DNA of 8,171 nt from Desulfonatronospira sp. (GTDB lineage Bacteria > Desulfobacterota > Desulfovibrionia > Desulfovibrionales > Desulfonatronovibrionaceae), in assembly GCA_003563255.1 (NCBI GenBank), contig PWSL01000159.1:1-8171 (forward strand). Reading direction: 5' to 3'. Shown here piece after piece: positions 7,701-8,171 of this stretch (within the stretch, counting starts at the first letter, position 1; each line of letters opens with the position of its first letter). Position numbers and translations under genes: made by a program. The notes under the pieces are model-generated. The model was not told the DNA's origin. It made no database searches and worked only from the letters and a program-made list of their open reading frames with translations.

Positions 7701-8171
7701 CTTGAAAAATGAGGATCATCTTTGAGCAAATCCGCAGCCATTCCAGGCCACTGACTTCCGTTGCCCGAAAAGACAAAGGCTGTACCCACCTTTTCTCCGG
7801 CCGACTCCCCGGCGACAATGCATCCTTCAAAACTGTTGTCATCCTGAGAAAACGCCTGAAGACCGGCGGCAATATCTTTCAGATTGTCTGTATCGGCTAC
7901 AAGGCGATAACGCAGGTGATCCCTTCCGGTGGCAGCGCTGTAGGCTATTTTACAGTACCTGCCCGGGTCTGAGTGTCGAATTTTATGGGCATAAGCCCGG
8001 GCCAGGTTTTTTAGGCTGTTTTCACTTCTGGCTGAAATAAACAGTGGGGGCGGTTTGTCTGTATGCTGCTTATTTACATTTTGAGCATTAGATGGGATGG
8101 ATTCTTCAAGCAGCACATGGGCATTGGTACCTCCAAAACCAAAAGAATTAACACCGGCCAGTACAGGCTCA
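1760..8171 (-). CDS. Iterative highly reducing type I polyketide synthase, KS(end)-AT-DH-cMT-psiKR-ER-KR-ACP; N-terminus beyond the window
   Basis: The frame is open to the right edge. The first complete codon is 8170..8168, and 2136 residues are visible (numbered from there). It begins inside a ketosynthase, at the C-terminal motif NSFGFGGTNAHV, so the KS active-site Cys and most of that domain lie outside. Next come AT, DH, C-methyltransferase, a structural KR-like segment, ER, KR and one ACP, ending at TGA 1762..1760. This is the domain order of fungal highly reducing synthases and implies iterative extension with full reduction of the beta-carbon. Nothing resembling a thioesterase, reductase or condensation domain follows the ACP, so release must occur in trans. 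The adjacent oxoamine synthase gene on the same strand is the obvious candidate. About 33 charged residues follow the ACP. The promoter lies upstream, outside the window. The family call is secure; the chain structure is unknown. A rkpA-like role in capsule lipid synthesis is an alternative to secondary metabolism. Confidence 0.96.
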   Translation of the reverse strand, partial: EPVLAGVNSFGFGGTNAHVLLEESIPSNAQNVNKQHTDKPPPLFISARSENSLKNLARAYAHKIRHSDPGRYCKIAYSAATGRDHLRYRLVADTDNLKDIAAGLQAFSQDDNSFEGCIVAGESAGEKVGTAFVFSGNGSQWPGMAADLLKDDPHFSSAVDEVDDLLGPMLGWSVRKELQKPPEAHRLYLTEVSQPLLFAVQIGLVGSMQHKGISADTLCGHSVGEVAAACASRALTLEQGCRVIYYRSRLQGRTKGLGGMAAVNISPEEAYKLDEVKSGGLEVSAINTPGSVTLTGEAAYLQQVETRLLSQGVFFKKLDIDYAFHSRLMESLKKDLYYHLHNLQGQDSALEFVSTVTGKAVPGTELDADYWWSNIREPVNFSAAVGGLIDRGVRVFIEIGPHGVLQHYIHECGRIKNVNLRRLPTLNKHESGTAALHRAWRKAYVSGCNPVAHQVFPGSSTWVDLPGYPWDRTYCARQHTPESLNFLSGQTKVHPLLGTRHKDALLWEQDMDTLTHPWLAHHVVGQQPVFPAAAYLETALAAACNHVHRTQQEIENISFLHFLFLPPDSSKILRTSIEPEEGFFRIQSRTRMSDESWNLHCTGKITSRVDLQIKLRDEVVDAPESFGRPLDIQDFYQRAAGMGLDYGHSFRVMNKAWIRPREILAQICPGNENSHPGMHLCPFSLDGAFQSLLALSFCYPNGHAGRVYLPTWIKTFRLLQQGRVEYSRAVIDKVSSFVMEAKISFMDKKGNVLAVMEGCRFSHAQSLKRLYRPPEKFVVKPLAISPWNGSSAPLRDAWDIHEEVVTQVACLGESLDTGTYNREVQPLVNAALLSGILETLQKAGRTDKPLSIDEFMLRLKIKPEHRYYLGYVLRLLVADDLAVEEQGGFRLSMENELFPSDQLCRTIVRDYPAYLAEASVVSTVVMHLKEVLQGYMEFSRLPGMDSSKGGTPHFFSSYTAGMLNLTLRHIVGLVQRDSDNAGMLKILSLEDGSGVPLAHVMPVLPANRFEYVTLCSDEAQCELMQKRASDRPELKFEQLDLQNMQEKHFQSLGQFHLILAHQALHASDNLGQALSNCYRLLHPGGCLILSELSPTPCNCLILGLDPAFWKFSSHANTPSPRLMPDKHWKKAMEKAGFKAYQASLDQDAEEPECFTLIGAKPAASSQDLHDLVHPLEPAQEKAGTVRLVIGDAASSEKAGILSLEISRNLQNMGLDAVRIECGPGLAFTQEDPCQLNPLSAEQWEEFLLYWSKNGIALEIITLMGLDENQDPAHEEFSRLLQAGTVCTAMLARAWSRINIDARVWILTFGAVDVPESCSRPVPSQSAAWGAGRVMANEMPGLRVRLLDIHPHSSGELPVQDVLRELTASVRDTEVVLAGGKRFLPRLLPFAHEAGDNEAESDVLQKVRLDFDVPGNLDGLSWSKAPRRLPGPEEVEIETRAIGLNFRDVMLALGYLPGEALEDGFSGPHLGLECAGRIVARGSDVQGLQVGDKVMALAGACFSSHVTAPHYAVFPKPAHWSFQEAATAPVAFFTAYYALKNLAQLSVAEKVLVHGGAGGVGLAAFQVAGHLGAEVFATAGTREKRDFLRMLGVRHVFDSRSLSFEQDILEVTGGQGVDAVLNCLAGESLMKSLGLLKPFGRFLELGKRDILSDSALRMRLLRQNISFFTIDIDQIMLFKPELGRDIFAQILKLCSQKVFHPLPHNVYSRACTAEAFKTMQQSRHMGKIVINCDEMHYGVQSASPAKSLQVRSDGSYLITGATGGLGQAVACRLVKRGAGHLILLSSRGMDTAGKQDFVRRLESAGADVRVIQADVADKDSLETALDQALKEMPPLAGVVHCAARLNDAAMVNQSFESFQEVLGPKALGAWNLHNYVKNMHLDHFIMFSSASTVLGNPGQSNYVAANSVLENLAAFRHRSGLPALAVAWGPISDAGMLQRDPETLQKIQKTTGTAPFTSEEAMDILEELLQQTSPLVAVLKMDWHRFSSSRVGGSGLFSRIPEAAKHIGHGHLEVSLKDTLKNISQQEGIQLVTDYVCQELAVILRTEASRVRRDVPVAEMGMDSLMGVELSAALDKRFEMDTRSSMIMGQNTTVEQLARLVYQYLNQDEKDTEKLRIQKFIRQHGLKLNQTADIKAR
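1862..2095 (-). other. Acyl carrier protein (ACP) domain
   Basis: A single carrier domain carries the phosphopantetheine attachment motif MGMDSLMGVEL, with the modified Ser at 1984..1982 (residue 2063). A single terminal ACP is normal for an iterative synthase. The chain must be handed from this Ser to the releasing enzyme, because nothing catalytic follows it. Confidence 0.95.
2222..2920 (-). other. Catalytic ketoreductase (KR) domain
   Basis: The Rossmann motif TGATGGLG (residues 1758-1765) and the full active-site set are present: Lys 1864, the Ser in FSSAS (1886-1890), Tyr 1901 in SNYVAAN and Asn 1905. The stretch RLNDA has Asp at the position of the LDD motif that marks B-type reductases, which usually give a D-configured 3-hydroxyl. 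The stereochemical reading is an inference. The domain should be active. Confidence 0.92.
2981..3964 (-). other. Enoylreductase (ER) domain
   Basis: This is an MDR-family NADPH-dependent enoylreductase. It has the substrate-side motif GLNFRDVMLALGYLPG and the nucleotide-binding motif VHGGAGGVGLAA (HGGAGGVG at residues 1553-1560). Its length is normal and no key motif is missing. Its presence makes full saturation of each extension unit possible. Confidence 0.92.
4007..4624 (-). other. Structural (non-catalytic) ketoreductase half, psiKR
   Basis: The segment between the methyltransferase and the ER resembles the truncated Rossmann half that props up the catalytic KR in reducing synthases. Its most recognisable part is SAAWGAGRVMANEMPGLRVRLLD. 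It lacks the KR Ser-Tyr-Asn catalytic set and the full TGxxGxLG cofactor motif. It is expected to be structural only. Confidence 0.75.
4697..5779 (-). other. C-methyltransferase (cMT) domain
   Basis: An N-terminal helical lobe (around HRYYLGYVLRLLVADDLAV) precedes a Rossmann-type methyltransferase core. The best-conserved part is ALHASDNLGQAL through RLLHPGGCLILSE. His 1065 (4978..4976) and Glu 1091 are spaced 26 residues apart, as I recall for the catalytic His/Glu pair of the citrinin synthase methyltransferase. The SAM-binding loop reads LEDGSGVP instead of the usual E-x-G-x-G-T-G, so cofactor binding may be weakened. If active, the domain places an alpha-methyl branch on the growing chain using S-adenosylmethionine. 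Confidence 0.82.
5852..6691 (-). other. Dehydratase (DH) domain
   Basis: This is a double hot-dog dehydratase starting at HPLLGTR. The likely catalytic His is the second His of WLAHHVVGQQPVFP (residue 522). This segment is a slightly shifted version of the textbook HxxxGxxxxP motif. The second half has YGHSF and the catalytic Asp in FSLDGAFQ (Asp 686, Gln 690). Both catalytic residues are present, so the domain is probably active and removes water from the 3-hydroxyacyl intermediate. Confidence 0.88.
6902..7783 (-). other. Acyltransferase (AT) domain, probably malonyl-specific
   Basis: The domain starts at FVFSGNGSQWPGM and carries the nucleophile motif GHSVGE (Ser at 7507..7505, residue 222). 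The specificity motif is YAFHS (residues 322-326). Phe at the third position is typical of malonyl-CoA-selecting domains (HAFH), whereas methylmalonyl domains usually have YASH. The Tyr is shared with the latter, so the call is probable rather than certain. The post-AT linker contains the usual LPGYPWDR motif (residues 464-471). A malonyl-loading AT fits a synthase that adds methyl groups with its own methyltransferase domain. Confidence 0.9.
8095..8170 (-). other. C-terminal end of ketosynthase domain
   Basis: The first 26 visible residues contain NSFGFGGTNAHVLLEE, the conserved C-terminal signature of type I ketosynthases. It proves that the reading frame continues past the window edge and that a KS precedes the AT. 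The catalytic Cys and the two catalytic His motifs are not in the window, so KS activity cannot be judged here. Confidence 0.93.

Noticed and set aside
8114..8116. GTG at 8116 as the PKS start codon
   Set aside because: The frame stays open to the window edge and upstream codons encode the conserved ketosynthase motif SFGFGGTNAH, so this codon is an internal Val.

Overview
The window holds the 3' part of a two-gene operon read on the minus strand, followed by a repeat-rich non-coding tail. The large gene (1760 to beyond 8171) encodes a type I polyketide synthase that enters from the right edge. Visible domains in order are the last part of a ketosynthase, acyltransferase, dehydratase, C-methyltransferase, a structural ketoreductase-like segment, enoylreductase, ketoreductase and one acyl carrier protein. 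There is no thioesterase or reductase for chain release. The second gene (237..1598) encodes a pyridoxal-phosphate enzyme of the alpha-oxoamine synthase family (relatives: BioF, serine palmitoyltransferase, Kbl).

The pair suggests a pathway. An iterative, highly reducing synthase would build a saturated, possibly methyl-branched acyl chain on its ACP. The oxoamine synthase would then release the chain by decarboxylative condensation with an amino acid, giving a 2-amino-3-ketone, i.e. a sphingoid-like amino lipid. The same logic is known for fungal fumonisin (Fum1 and Fum8). A similar gene pair, rkpA and rkpG, lies in the rhizobial K-antigen (capsule) locus. The product itself cannot be read from the sequence.

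Region by region: 1..236 is non-coding and holds inverted 9-nt-period repeats at 1..18 and 140..156, a hairpin at 42..70, a 17-codon tail of an unidentified reading frame, and a 7-nt tandem repeat. 237..1598 is the oxoamine synthase. 1599..1759 separates the genes and carries a palindromic REP/MITE-like element bounded by an exact 24-nt direct repeat. That repeat duplicates the junction containing the synthase stop codon and the ribosome binding site of the second gene. Removing one copy and the intervening DNA would restore a stop-to-start spacing of only 7 nt, so the element probably interrupted a tightly coupled operon. 1760..8171 is the synthase.

Organism: a bacterium of intermediate G+C content. 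The palindrome with GGGGACAGGCAC-type ends and the AGGATTAAC repeats resemble elements I associate with environmental deltaproteobacteria such as sulfate reducers (Desulfovibrionales-like). This is a weak inference from memory. No RNA genes, CRISPR arrays, complete insertion sequences or attachment sites were seen.
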